Below, piece after piece: positions 8,118-16,630 of a DNA stretch of 64,000 nucleotides. The stretch's first letter is position 1, and each line of letters opens with the position of its first letter. This stretch comes from Anaerosporomusa subterranea. Lineage in GTDB: Bacteria > Bacillota > Negativicutes > Sporomusales > Acetonemataceae. The translations under genes and the position numbers were made by a program. The notes under the pieces were generated by a model. That model ran no database searches. It saw only the letters and a list, made by a program, of their open reading frames with translations, and was not told the origin of the DNA. The stretch lies in assembly GCF_001611555.1 (NCBI RefSeq), contig NZ_LSGP01000025.1:310001-374000 (forward strand), given 5' to 3'.

Positions 8118-9296
8118 TTACAGTCTGTTCAAATTCAGCACACAGTCTGCCAACAGTTTAGCACGCTCAAATACACTCTCGACCAGCGCATACTCCTCAG
8201 GACTATGGTTGCGGCCGCCTTTGACACCCATGGCACAAACTGTCGGCACACCGGCAATGACCGTATAGGCCGAGTCAGCACCGCCGCCGACCACTTTTTC
8301 ATTCGGCGTGCCAAAGCCATTCTCCGCATAGACTTCTTTCACCAGATTAAACAGGCGTTTGACTCCTTCGGTGGTCTGCATCGGCTTAAAGCTGGCGCCG
8401 CCTGTCATCGTCGTTGTCGTACCAGGCACGTAAGTTGTCGCTGCAATATCTTCCAATTGTTTAGTGAACTTAGGAATTGCGGTTTCGTCCGCAAAGCGCA
8501 CATCAATCTTGATTTTTGCATAATCAGGAGTAGCGTTCGGCACTGTGCCACCTTCAATAACGCCGACGTTAAAAGAGGTTCCCGCCTGCCAGTCTGTGAG
8601 TTTTTCAATAGCAAGCAGTTTGTGAGCAATCTCGACGATCGCACTGCGGCCGTTTTCCGGGTCATTGCCAACATGGGCGGCAACGCCGCGAACCTCCATG
8701 TCGTATCTGCCGACACCCTTACGCCCGACCACGATAGCATCATCAACGAATCCAGTCTCACAATTAAAGGCGGCAATACATCCGGCGGCTTCCTTGACAA
8801 AAACCTCTGCCGCGTTGGAATTGGCATGGCCAATCTCCTCGTCACCAGCAAGCAGCACCTTAATCGGCCGTTCAGCAAAGCCGGCAGCATTGAGGGCTTT
8901 GATCGCATAAAGGAATGCCACCACACCACCCTTCATATCAAGCGCGCCCGGTCCATAGGCTTTGCCGTCCCGAATGGTGAACGGCCGCTTTTCGATAGTA
9001 CCGTTCTTAAATACCGTGTCGACGTGACCAGAGAAAAGTACAGGCGATTGAGTACGGTCGCTGCCGATTTCGGCGATAAGCAGATTACCCGCCTGTTCAT
9101 ACTCGACAATGCGGACCACAGCGCCCTCATTTTCTAAGAAATTCTTGATTTTGGCCTGAACTTTATCAATTCCCTCTTTATCAGCTGAACCGCTTTCCTG
9201 ATTGACAAGATCACGCCATAAAGTCAGCATTTCTTCTCGATGATCATCAATAAATTTAAATATTGTTTGTTTCTGCAAGCTATTTTCTCTATTCAC
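8118..9296 (-). CDS. M20 family metallopeptidase (glutamate carboxypeptidase-like)
   Basis: This 392-residue zinc peptidase belongs to the M20/CPG2 group, which cleaves C-terminal amino acids or N-acyl groups. Metal ligands are visible in GHVDTVF (H91, D93), LDMKGG (D120), DEE (catalytic and metal Glu 153-154) and near the C-terminus in RNHSPEE. The start is a GTG at 9296, which has AGGAGG about nine bases upstream. No signal peptide is present, so it is cytoplasmic. The substrate cannot be fixed from sequence. It stands alone between a terminator and the 3D-domain gene. Confidence 0.9.
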   Translation of the reverse strand: MNRENSLQKQTIFKFIDDHREEMLTLWRDLVNQESGSADKEGIDKVQAKIKNFLENEGAVVRIVEYEQAGNLLIAEIGSDRTQSPVLFSGHVDTVFKNGTIEKRPFTIRDGKAYGPGALDMKGGVVAFLYAIKALNAAGFAERPIKVLLAGDEEIGHANSNAAEVFVKEAAGCIAAFNCETGFVDDAIVVGRKGVGRYDMEVRGVAAHVGNDPENGRSAIVEIAHKLLAIEKLTDWQAGTSFNVGVIEGGTVPNATPDYAKIKIDVRFADETAIPKFTKQLEDIAATTYVPGTTTTMTGGASFKPMQTTEGVKRLFNLVKEVYAENGFGTPNEKVVGGGADSAYTVIAGVPTVCAMGVKGGRNHSPEEYALVESVFERAKLLADCVLNLNRL

Positions 9297-9567
9297 CCAG
9301 CAACTCCTCCTCTAATATTACTTCTCAATCGGCTGCGGCAAAGGAAACGGCGAAGTACTTTAGCCTCATAGGTGAATTCCGCTGATTTTGGCGCACCCTA
9401 TGTTTGTCCCGCCCCTATTATTGTAAATCACTTTCCAAGATTTTAATTATTATCATTGTATCGTTTTATTGGCAGTTATGAAATGCTATTTTGATTCATA
9501 CAAAAATTACTTAGGATGCGAAAAAGCGGTCAGCAAACACTATCATTATGAAAGGAGGAATAAAATC

Positions 9568-10107
9568 ATGAAACATGAGCGTCGCCATACGATTAGTCGT
9601 TTAAAAAAGAAGTACAAGCATCTTGCGGCCGCAGTTGCCGGGGTCGCGATACTGGCCGGAGCATCATTGCCGGGTGTTCCTGCGTTAATCGCCCAAGCTT
9701 CGGCTAGTCCCATTACGGAGAACGCCCCTGATGAAAATTCGATACCAGTTGGTGATACCAGTATGGCAGCGCAAACAGCGAACAAAGCGAATGGGGCACC
9801 TGCCGAATATAAGAAAGTGTTGGATATCAAGGCAACAGCTTATGCTCCTGGTCCGCATGATAACGATCAATGGGGTAATAAAACCTATCTCGGCACTCAG
9901 ATTCGCCCTGGTATCATCGCCGTCGATCCGCGAGTTATTCCGTTGGGATCACGAGTCTATATTCAATATCCTGACGGGCACGGTGAGTATGCTATAGCCG
10001 AAGATACTGGCGGCGCGATTAAAGGCAACCGTATTGACATTGCTAAATGGACTGTAGGTGAAGCAGAGAAATTTGGTGTGCAACCTGTTAAGGTTTTTGT
10101 TGTCTGA
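9568..10107 (+). CDS. secreted 3D-domain protein (cell wall-associated)
   Basis: A 179-residue exported protein with a basic N-terminus and a hydrophobic signal segment (about residues 20-42) followed by a C-terminal 3D domain. The three conserved aspartates are visible in AVDPRVIPLG, AEDTGG and NRIDI, the arrangement seen in YabE/YuiC/YocH-type proteins and MltA-like folds. Such domains bind or cleave peptidoglycan glycan strands. The ATG at 9568 has AAAGGAGG upstream and replaces a longer reading from 9469 that has no ribosome site. It neighbours cwlD and a deacetylase, consistent with wall remodelling. Confidence 0.88.
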   Translation: MKHERRHTISRLKKKYKHLAAAVAGVAILAGASLPGVPALIAQASASPITENAPDENSIPVGDTSMAAQTANKANGAPAEYKKVLDIKATAYAPGPHDNDQWGNKTYLGTQIRPGIIAVDPRVIPLGSRVYIQYPDGHGEYAIAEDTGGAIKGNRIDIAKWTVGEAEKFGVQPVKVFVV

Positions 10108-10174
10108 GCGAGCAGTAAACGTATGCAGCAAGACTGAATACAGTTACTCCTGATCGCCTCCCATCTGAGTAACT

Positions 10175-10207
10175 AAAGAGGCTCGAGCGTAACGCTAGAG
10201 CCTCTTT
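10175..10207 (+). terminator. intrinsic terminator of the 3D-domain gene
   Basis: A 14-bp stem with one mismatch and a TAA loop is followed by a T run (CCTCTTTTCG). Confidence 0.88.
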
Positions 10208-10334
10208 TCGTTTTGCCTTTTTCTAGAGTAACGTAAGGAATCGTAAGAAACATACGATAGAGATTTAACCATTCTTAAACCGACGGTCAGTGCAAAAAAG
10301 TGAGAATATTTTCTAAGGAACCGCATTAGTTTTA

Positions 10335-10362
10335 GCATTGATCTGCTTTTTTCGCATATAGT
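10335..10362 (+). promoter_or_regulatory. possible sporulation sigma (SigE/SigG-like) promoter of cwlD
   Basis: GCATTG at 10335-10340 and CATATAGT at 10355-10362 are 14 bases apart. This resembles mother-cell/forespore sigma promoters, and cwlD in Bacillus is under SigE/SigG. The assignment is inference. Confidence 0.35.
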
Positions 10363-10384
10363 TTCATTGTGAGGTGATCATGCC

Positions 10385-11062
10385 ATGAGAATCTTATATA
10401 TTGGCAAACGTCACTTTTTTTTGCTTTTATTACCTGTTATTTTGCTGTTCTACCCATTATATACATACAATGCTGCCCATAAACTAACCGGCAAGGTTAT
10501 TGTCGTCGATGCCGGTCATGGCGGTATTGATCCTGGCGCAAACCGGCCGGGCGTACGCGAAAAAGATATTAATCTGATGGTTGCATTACAGCTTAAAGAG
10601 GTTCTGAATCAGTATGGCGCAAAAATCGCATTGTCCCGCCAAGCAGATATCGAGCTTAGCACTGAGTGTGACAGTGAAAATGTCAAAGGACGCTATCATC
10701 GCGATCTGATGGCACGCGTGGAAATGGTCGAAGAATCAGATGCAGATGCCTTTATCAGTATTCACGCCAATGCTGTCGCCAGTGCCAAACGGCACGGCGC
10801 TGAGGTATTCTATTATGCCAAGTCGGAATCAGGGAAAGCATTAGCGAATAGTATTCAAGCAGAACTGCGTAAAATTACGCAAGCTCCCCTCACGCCCAGT
10901 GCGGCTGGCTACTTTGTATTACGCCGCAACAAAATACCCGCCGTGCTCATCGAAGTAGGCTATATCACAAATAAGGACGAACGTTTGTTATTACAATCTC
11001 CAGAATATCAACGAAAGCTGGCTGAGGCAATCGCCGCCGGCATTAACAATTTTTATCAGTAA
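10385..11062 (+). CDS. cwlD: N-acetylmuramoyl-L-alanine amidase, germination-type (CwlD)
   Basis: The 225-residue amidase_3 protein has an N-terminal membrane or signal segment (residues 10-28) and the zinc-site residues in DAGHGG (H45), the Glu in VREKD, the second His in ISIHANA and the catalytic Glu in LIEVGYI. Length and the single-domain layout fit CwlD, which strips stem peptides so that muramic delta-lactam can form in spore cortex. GTGAGGTGATC precedes the ATG. It is followed at 16 bp by a polysaccharide deacetylase, the enzyme class (PdaA) that completes lactam synthesis. Family assignment is strong, CwlD orthology likely. Confidence 0.88.
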   Translation: MRILYIGKRHFFLLLLPVILLFYPLYTYNAAHKLTGKVIVVDAGHGGIDPGANRPGVREKDINLMVALQLKEVLNQYGAKIALSRQADIELSTECDSENVKGRYHRDLMARVEMVEESDADAFISIHANAVASAKRHGAEVFYYAKSESGKALANSIQAELRKITQAPLTPSAAGYFVLRRNKIPAVLIEVGYITNKDERLLLQSPEYQRKLAEAIAAGINNFYQ

Positions 11063-11078
11063 AAGGGAGGGGCCACTG

Positions 11079-11792
11079 ATGACTAAGCCCCACAGGATGT
11101 TTCTAACGGTAGCCCTGCTTGCAGTGATCGTCGGTGTCGCTGAAATGCACCAATCAGAAGACACACACACCATTTCTCAGATTTCTACTAATCAGAAGGT
11201 CGTGGCATTGACAATAGACGATGGCCCACATTATAAAATCACCCCAGAGATATTGACAGTTTTAAAAGAAAAACAGGTAAAAGCGACCTTTTTCGTTCTT
11301 GGGGTAAATGCCCAACAATCGCCAGCGATTCTGGCTCAGGAAGTAGCTGACGGTCATGAGATTGGTATGCATACCTATAGCCACCCAATATTGACTAAGT
11401 TAAGCCCGCAGAAAATCCTCGACGAATTTGATAAAGCCGAAAAAGCGCTTCTGCCAATCGCCCCTAAGCCTACTTTATTCCGTCCGCCTGGCGGCATATA
11501 TAATTCACGAGTGCTTGAAATCGCGCAACAACGAGGCTATACGACAATTCTATGGTCAATTGATCCGCATGACTGGAGCCGCCCGCCGAGCGAAAAAGTG
11601 GTTGACAGAGTATTAGCGGATATTACTCCTGGCAGCATCGTCCTGCTTCACGATGGCCAGTACCCCTTACCCACAGCGCAAGCGCTTAGAACGATTATCG
11701 ACCGTCTCCGTAAGCTCGGCTATGAATTTGTCACCATCAGCGAGCTATTACAATATAATGAGGTTCGGCATTCCCTCGATTGGTTCCGCTAG
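11079..11792 (+). CDS. polysaccharide deacetylase (PdaA-like, NodB domain)
   Basis: The 237-residue protein has an N-terminal membrane or signal segment (residues 8-22) and a NodB deacetylase domain. The metal and catalytic motifs are TIDDGP (D47, D48), MHTYSHP (H98, H102), RPPGG and the late IVLLHDG. The domain removes N-acetyl groups from peptidoglycan sugars. Because it follows a CwlD-type amidase in one operon, the likely role is deacetylation of denuded muramic acid during cortex lactam formation, as PdaA does in Bacillus. GGGAGGGG lies upstream of the ATG. General wall deacetylation is the alternative. Confidence 0.88.
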   Translation: MTKPHRMFLTVALLAVIVGVAEMHQSEDTHTISQISTNQKVVALTIDDGPHYKITPEILTVLKEKQVKATFFVLGVNAQQSPAILAQEVADGHEIGMHTYSHPILTKLSPQKILDEFDKAEKALLPIAPKPTLFRPPGGIYNSRVLEIAQQRGYTTILWSIDPHDWSRPPSEKVVDRVLADITPGSIVLLHDGQYPLPTAQALRTIIDRLRKLGYEFVTISELLQYNEVRHSLDWFR

Positions 11793-11799
11793 TAAAGAA

Positions 11800-11843
11800 G
11801 ACTAGGATTCAGATGGATCTTTAACTCCATCTGAATCCTAGTC
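11800..11843. terminator. intrinsic terminator after cwlD operon
   Basis: A perfect 18-bp inverted repeat (11800-11817 with 11826-11843) with an 8-nt loop directly follows the deacetylase stop codon. Confidence 0.88.
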
Positions 11844-11879
11844 GCACTTATCTAGGGACATGAAATTCCAAAAGGGAAA

Positions 11880-11918
11880 AGCCCCGCAAGTTTCGCTCGT
11901 CGCGAAATTCGCGGGGCT
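11880..11918 (-). terminator. intrinsic terminator of the nitroreductase gene
   Basis: A 17-bp stem with two mismatches (AGCCCCGC to GCGGGGCT) is followed on the minus strand by CTTTTCCC, downstream of the nitroreductase stop. Confidence 0.75.
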
Positions 11919-11946
11919 AGCATTCGTTATCTGCTTTTTAGCTGAA

Positions 11947-12705
11947 TTATCCTGACTCTACACTGCAAATATAATAATATCCGTCCGGCGGATTAGCCTT
12001 TGCTTCGTCATTTTGACCAAAGGTTACGCTATTACCAGCAACCTGGGCTGCCAGCCACAGATGATACAACGCAATACCCATATCCACTTGATTCATCTTT
12101 TCATAAATCAAAGCCTTCAGGAAATTCGTTTTAACACAATATGCATGAAGCAGACGATGATCGCCAGTGAAAAACCAAGGCTGGCTGTTTGTCGCTGACG
12201 GAGCTAAGCGCACTGGTTCGAGCAAATCGTCCAAGCCGATTGTATTGCTAATTTTATCCAACGGTTTTCGTTTGAACTCTTGTATGCTGTTGCGGTATAA
12301 GGGCTCTTTTGCCATACCAAAAGACATAACAATGACAAATTCCAGCTCAGAGCTGGCTCGCACTTCGTTCGTCGGCCTGGGGATTCCCTGCCAACAACTA
12401 CCGATGCCCTTAGCAGACAGAAACAAATCGAGTTGTTGCAGCATAAAACCGATGTTGGTCAAATAGCCTGCCTTGTTCTCCGAAAAGGCGACAAGATAAT
12501 GCGGCGCCTTAATGCGCAACAGATTATGATGCACCTCTGTTTGCGATACAAATTTCATTGCGGTCTTTATTGTAGCATCAAGTGGCTGCAAAGATCGAAC
12601 AAATTCCGTTATCTCTGCCATCGTACTATCCGCTAACGGAGTGAGGTCATACTTGCGAATCGACTTACGCTGGAATACTACTGAATGTAAATCGTTGTTA
12701 TCCAT
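11947..12705 (-). CDS. nitroreductase family protein (double-length, TM-nitroreductase type)
   Basis: The 252-residue protein carries the nitroreductase-family FMN signatures FQRKSIRKYD at the N-terminus and APSATNSQPW in the second half, with GIGSCWQG between. Length and the swapped motif order fit the putative TM nitroreductase group, in which one chain contains two halves of the fold. A flavin-dependent NAD(P)H oxidoreductase role is likely, the substrate unknown. GGGGGGC-like purines precede the ATG at 12705. It is a single-gene unit ending in its own terminator. Confidence 0.8.
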   Translation of the reverse strand: MDNNDLHSVVFQRKSIRKYDLTPLADSTMAEITEFVRSLQPLDATIKTAMKFVSQTEVHHNLLRIKAPHYLVAFSENKAGYLTNIGFMLQQLDLFLSAKGIGSCWQGIPRPTNEVRASSELEFVIVMSFGMAKEPLYRNSIQEFKRKPLDKISNTIGLDDLLEPVRLAPSATNSQPWFFTGDHRLLHAYCVKTNFLKALIYEKMNQVDMGIALYHLWLAAQVAGNSVTFGQNDEAKANPPDGYYYICSVESG

Positions 12706-12722
12706 ACTGCCCCCCTATTAGA

Positions 12723-12742
12723 GCGTGTTTCAAAAAACACGC
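12723..12742. repeat. short hairpin GCGTGTTT-AAACACGC
   Basis: An 8-bp inverted repeat with a 4-nt loop. A similar GCGTGTTT-TTG-AAACACGC hairpin occurs at 26332-26350, upstream of the TSCPD gene. The function is unknown. Confidence 0.4.
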
Positions 12743-12756
12743 AACCATAAAAAAGA

Positions 12757-12880
12757 GAGGCTGTTAGAAAATGCCCAGATGCTAGGCGCGACGAGGATTA
12801 CGCAGCGCCGCGTACGATACGGGTACGCAAGCAAGTAACCGCAGGAGCAACAACGCAGATGGGCGTTTTCTAACAGCCTC
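12757..12880. repeat. structured intergenic repeat, copy 1
   Basis: A 124-bp hairpin element ending four bases from the hydrogenase small-subunit stop codon. The 20-bp outer arms (12757-12776, 12861-12880) pair with one wobble. Inside are four blocks shared with copy 2 at 52197-52331: AGATGCTAGGC, GCAGCGCCGCGTACG, GTACGCAAGCAA and AACAACGCAGAT. The central GCGTAC/GTACGC pair forms a terminal hairpin. The minus-strand transcript runs into CTCTTTTTTATGG after the outer arm, so this copy may also terminate the hydrogenase operon. Confidence 0.8.
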
Positions 12881-12883
12881 CTA

Positions 12884-13621
12884 TCATCGTTCGGATAGGC
12901 GGTCGAGCGCCAGCAGCAAACCATGAAGTAATGCCTGCGGCTTGGGCGGACAGCCTGGTACATAGATATCAACTGGGACAAGGTCGTTGACTGCGCCGCG
13001 AATCGCGTAGGTCTGGCCGAAAGTCGCTCCGCCAGCGGCGCATGCACCCACGGCCATTACCAGCTTCGGCTTAGGAACGGCTTCATAAGTCATCAAGAGC
13101 GCCTGAGTCAGATTGCGGGTGACAACTCCAGTCACCATTAACATATCGGCGTGCCGTGGCGAAGCCACGAAATCAATACCATATTGCTGCAAATCATAAA
13201 GAGGATTGCTAAGAGCATTCATCTCAAAATCACACGCATTGCAAGAACCGGCATCCACATGCCGGATCTGCAGCGAGCGGCCGAGAACTGAGAGTATCCG
13301 ATGGCGCAGCCCCTGTCCGGCGGGTTCAGCTAACTGTCCGGCGAGGCTAGCCAGGCGATACTCACCACTCTGCTTAATACCGCCGTGTTCACACTGTTCT
13401 ACACAATGACCACAAAAGATGCAGGTATTGTAGTCAATGGTTAAATGATCGTCCTGCCGCGTAATCGCTCCCACCGGACAAGCGGCGGCACAGCGGCGGC
13501 AGTCAGTACAGGCGGACGCTTGCACCATAACTGCGCCACGGGCGCGCGGTGCAGGCGAAGCAGCGTCATATCTTTCAGTTACCGTTCCGGTATAGAGAAT
13601 TTTACGCAAGATATTGATCAC
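12884..13621 (-). CDS. hyfI: group 4 [NiFe] hydrogenase fused ferredoxin-small subunit (HyfH-HyfI type)
   Basis: This 245-residue protein joins a two-cluster ferredoxin domain (C38/41/44/48 and C67/70/73/77) to a NuoB/HyfI-like small subunit with the proximal [4Fe-4S] ligands C127, C130, C194 and C224. It would pass electrons between the catalytic NiFe subunit and a soluble partner. In E. coli Hyc/Hyf these are separate proteins (HyfH and HyfI); here they are one chain. The start is a GTG at 13621 with GGAGGG seven bases upstream. It is the last gene of the operon, 12 bp after hyfG. The subunit assignment is confident. Confidence 0.9.
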   Translation of the reverse strand: MINILRKILYTGTVTERYDAASPAPRARGAVMVQASACTDCRRCAAACPVGAITRQDDHLTIDYNTCIFCGHCVEQCEHGGIKQSGEYRLASLAGQLAEPAGQGLRHRILSVLGRSLQIRHVDAGSCNACDFEMNALSNPLYDLQQYGIDFVASPRHADMLMVTGVVTRNLTQALLMTYEAVPKPKLVMAVGACAAGGATFGQTYAIRGAVNDLVPVDIYVPGCPPKPQALLHGLLLALDRLSER

Positions 13622-13633
13622 TAGAATTCCCTC

Positions 13634-15157
13634 CTAACGGTCCAAGCAAGCATAACAGAGTTCAAAACTTTTATTAATGAGGGGAAAGTCAGGAATGATA
13701 TCCCCAGGCACCGCAACCGTCAGTGACGGCCAGTTAGAGTAGGAAGCAGAACGGACAAAGCAACGGTAAACTGTATTGTCTTTTCCAGTCATCAGCCAAT
13801 GGATGTTAGCGCCACGAGCTGATTCACTCCAGCCAAATGCCTGCTTATATGCCGTGATTGGCGGCAGCTTCAGGCAAAGCGCTGGCGGCGCATCGGCTAG
13901 TCGCGCCACAGCTTGCCGAATAATTGCGATGGACACTACTACTTCATCAGCTCTGACCCATAATCTTGCGGCGACGTCACCATCCTTATAAACAGGAGTC
14001 CGAAAATCCAGCTCATTATAACAGGCGTAAGGATGATCATGCCGCAGATCCTCGGCTACGCCTGAGGCTCGAGCAGCTACCCCCACCACCCCTAAGTCCA
14101 AAGCGGCTTGATGAGGTAAAATGCCAGTTGTCTCAACCCGATTTAGGAAGGCCTCATTTTCTCGTAATAAAGCCATCAGTTCGGCAAAATCAGTTTCAAT
14201 CGCTGCCAATTCAACAACAAGGTCTATTGCCATCGCGGCCGGGAGATTGAGTGTGACCCCGCCGGGAACCACCCAGCCCCGCAAAAAGCGATTGCCGCTG
14301 ATAGTCTCATTGATCCGCATCAGCTTTTCTTTGAGCCGGGCGCCATGGCTAGTGCCCACGGCAAATCCCAAACCGGCGCAAAGGTTGCCAACATCGCCGA
14401 TATGATTGTACAGTCTCTCTAACTCAGCGGCGATAACGCGAATCAATTGAGCGCGATAGGAAATCTTGATTTCTGCCAGTGATTCAACCGCCTGACTGAA
14501 CGAAATCGCGTGTGATACCGAGCAGGCGCCGCAGATCCGCTCAACAGACAAAATTGCTCGCTCGATCGGCATACCTTCTACCGATTTTTCAATGCCGCGG
14601 TGGGTGAAAAATAACTTCGCCTCCAGATTAATGACACTCTCACCCGCCTGGCTAAATCGAAAATGCCCAGGCTCAATGATACCAGCATGGATCGGACCAA
14701 CTGGGACCTCAAATACACCTTCGCCAGCTACGCACGGGATTGGATAGGATTCATCAGCTGTATCAATATGGCTTTGATTGAAGTCCCTGCGCAACGGATA
14801 TAGCCCTTCCGGCCAATTTTCATGCAACACCAGCCGACGTAAATCCGGATGTTCCAGCGGTGTAAGGCCAAATAAATCGTGTATTTCCCGTTCATACCAA
14901 GCGGCCGCCGCAGTCAGTGGCGTCAACGAAGGGAACTCTAACGGCCCAGAAGCAGGCACTACCGCCCGCAGCAGACGAAACGGAGTTTTCGGTGCTTCCC
15001 GTTCAGCAAATAGACAATATATAGCGAAACAGTTATCTAGCTCTCGCTCATCGTTGGCAAACATGGCAATAAGCTGACTCTTGCCGCCTCGATAGATAAC
15101 ATTTGCTGCAGCCCGCAGACCTGCAGCCGAGATATTCTGAACTGAAACAAGACTCAT
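13634..15157 (-). CDS. hyfG: group 4 [NiFe] hydrogenase large subunit (HyfG/HycE type)
   Basis: The 507-residue catalytic subunit fuses a NuoC-like 30-kDa domain (about residues 1-130) to a NuoD-like 49-kDa domain, as in HycE/HyfG. All four nickel ligands are present: RICGAC (C209, C212) and ELCYAC (C501, C504), which separates it from complex I. The chain stops three residues after the last cysteine, with no C-terminal extension of the kind cut off by maturation proteases. The ATG at 15157 is chosen because GGGAGG lies nine bases upstream; ATG at 15163 overlaps the hyfF stop but is too close to that site. Confidence 0.92.
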   Translation of the reverse strand: MSLVSVQNISAAGLRAAANVIYRGGKSQLIAMFANDERELDNCFAIYCLFAEREAPKTPFRLLRAVVPASGPLEFPSLTPLTAAAAWYEREIHDLFGLTPLEHPDLRRLVLHENWPEGLYPLRRDFNQSHIDTADESYPIPCVAGEGVFEVPVGPIHAGIIEPGHFRFSQAGESVINLEAKLFFTHRGIEKSVEGMPIERAILSVERICGACSVSHAISFSQAVESLAEIKISYRAQLIRVIAAELERLYNHIGDVGNLCAGLGFAVGTSHGARLKEKLMRINETISGNRFLRGWVVPGGVTLNLPAAMAIDLVVELAAIETDFAELMALLRENEAFLNRVETTGILPHQAALDLGVVGVAARASGVAEDLRHDHPYACYNELDFRTPVYKDGDVAARLWVRADEVVVSIAIIRQAVARLADAPPALCLKLPPITAYKQAFGWSESARGANIHWLMTGKDNTVYRCFVRSASYSNWPSLTVAVPGDIIPDFPLINKSFELCYACLDR

Positions 15158-15162
15158 GGACA

Positions 15163-16620
15163 TCAACCTCCCGTCACAAGCGCCGCTGCCAGGGTCAATA
15201 CAGATCCCAGCCAGGGCGGCAGATAAAAACCGGCAGCCAGAACTATACAGATCGATAAGCCAATTGCCAGTGAGGCAGAGGCCGACGGCGAGTTAATCGG
15301 CTTTTTGGGCGCCGCGCCAAAACAGATTCCCATCGCATAATAGATCATACCGGCAAACACAGCACCTAACAGAAGTAGGTATAGACCGGCAAGCAAGGGA
15401 CGCCCGTCGTCAACGACTGCTTGGATAATCAAAAATTTGCTGGTAAATATGCCAAATGGCGGCATGCCCGTAATAGCCAGTAAGCCGACAAAGAACAGAC
15501 CGCCTAGTAAGGGGGCCGAACTGATTAATCCACGGATTCGCATCAGCTGCTTTGTGCGATATTCTTGTGTAATCGTACCTGCTAAATAGAACAACGCCGA
15601 TTTGGTTAAGGCATGGTAAAGAATATGCAGAAGGGCGCCGGTAGTAGCCAACGGAGTGCCGATGCCAAGACCGACCGCAATCAAACCCATATTTTCCACG
15701 CTGGAATAGGCTAATAACCGTTTAAGATCATGCTGTAGAAGGATAAATGGCGTCGATAAAGCTATTGATAATAGGCCAAATGTCAACAGCAGCGTTTCGG
15801 CAAAGTTAGGCCCGAGTGAGTGCTGAACCACAGCCATATTGCGCATGATCGCGTAGAAGGCGCAGGGCAGCAGCGCGCCAGATAGCAGTCCGCTGACCGG
15901 CGAGGGCGCTTGACTATGAGCGTCTGGCAGCCAGGTGTGCATCGGCGCCAGACCGGCTTTCGTACCATAACCAATCAAGATAAAGACAAAAGACAGTTTT
16001 GTCATATCCGGATCAAGCCGAGCAGCAGCGCCGGTCAGTGCCAGCCAGCTTAGCGCTTCTTTGCCTTCACCTGCGCTCACCTGAGCATAATATAATAGGA
16101 TCGTTCCTAAAAGTGCCATACAGATGCCAACCGTGCAGACCATAACATATTTCCAGGCTGCCTCTAGAGAGGACCGATTGAAAGAAGACGCTACCAGCAA
16201 AGCACTGGCCAGAGTCGTCGCCTCAATCATGACCCAGAGAATACCCAGATTTTCAGCAACTAGCGCCCCAATCATCGTGAAAACAAAAACTTGCAATAAC
16301 GCATAATAGCGGGCTAACGCCTTCTCGGTAATATGCCCGTCTTCCAGTTCACGCCGCATATACGAAAGCGAAAATAGCGTAGACGAAACAGTCAACAACG
16401 CGACAACCAATAGTGGTACCACGCTCAATTCGTCAACGAGAAATAAGCCAGTGTGAATACGGCCCTGAGTCGCAACTTGCCATATTAACCGAAGGATGAC
16501 AGCAGCAACCGCCAAACCGCTAGATATATTCAAGGCGCCAAGCGGCAAGCGCAACGGCAGCAGGGACAGCACTGCGGTTATCAGGGGTATCGCGAGAGCG
16601 ACAAAAATAAGTTCGTGCAT
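15163..16620 (-). CDS. hyfF: hydrogenase membrane subunit HyfF (antiporter-like)
   Basis: A 485-residue polytopic membrane protein of the proton-conducting NuoM/NuoN/MrpD family. Family markers include YGTKAGLAPMHTWLPDAHS in the conserved central helices and the lysine and histidine positions in HDLKRLLAYSSVEN and LYHALTKSALF. It would couple electron transfer to ion movement in the membrane arm. It follows hyfE by 10 bp, and its stop codon overlaps an upstream hyfG ATG, so the genes are co-translated. HyfF rather than HyfD fits the gene order and length. Confidence 0.88.
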   Translation of the reverse strand: MHELIFVALAIPLITAVLSLLPLRLPLGALNISSGLAVAAVILRLIWQVATQGRIHTGLFLVDELSVVPLLVVALLTVSSTLFSLSYMRRELEDGHITEKALARYYALLQVFVFTMIGALVAENLGILWVMIEATTLASALLVASSFNRSSLEAAWKYVMVCTVGICMALLGTILLYYAQVSAGEGKEALSWLALTGAAARLDPDMTKLSFVFILIGYGTKAGLAPMHTWLPDAHSQAPSPVSGLLSGALLPCAFYAIMRNMAVVQHSLGPNFAETLLLTFGLLSIALSTPFILLQHDLKRLLAYSSVENMGLIAVGLGIGTPLATTGALLHILYHALTKSALFYLAGTITQEYRTKQLMRIRGLISSAPLLGGLFFVGLLAITGMPPFGIFTSKFLIIQAVVDDGRPLLAGLYLLLLGAVFAGMIYYAMGICFGAAPKKPINSPSASASLAIGLSICIVLAAGFYLPPWLGSVLTLAAALVTGG

Positions 16621-16630
16621 AGACTTTCTT

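Noticed and set aside
8070-9137. Long plus-strand open frame antisense to the M20 peptidase gene
   Set aside because: The opposite strand has complete M20 motifs and a ribosome site; the antisense translation is Cys/His-rich without domain logic and has no start signal.
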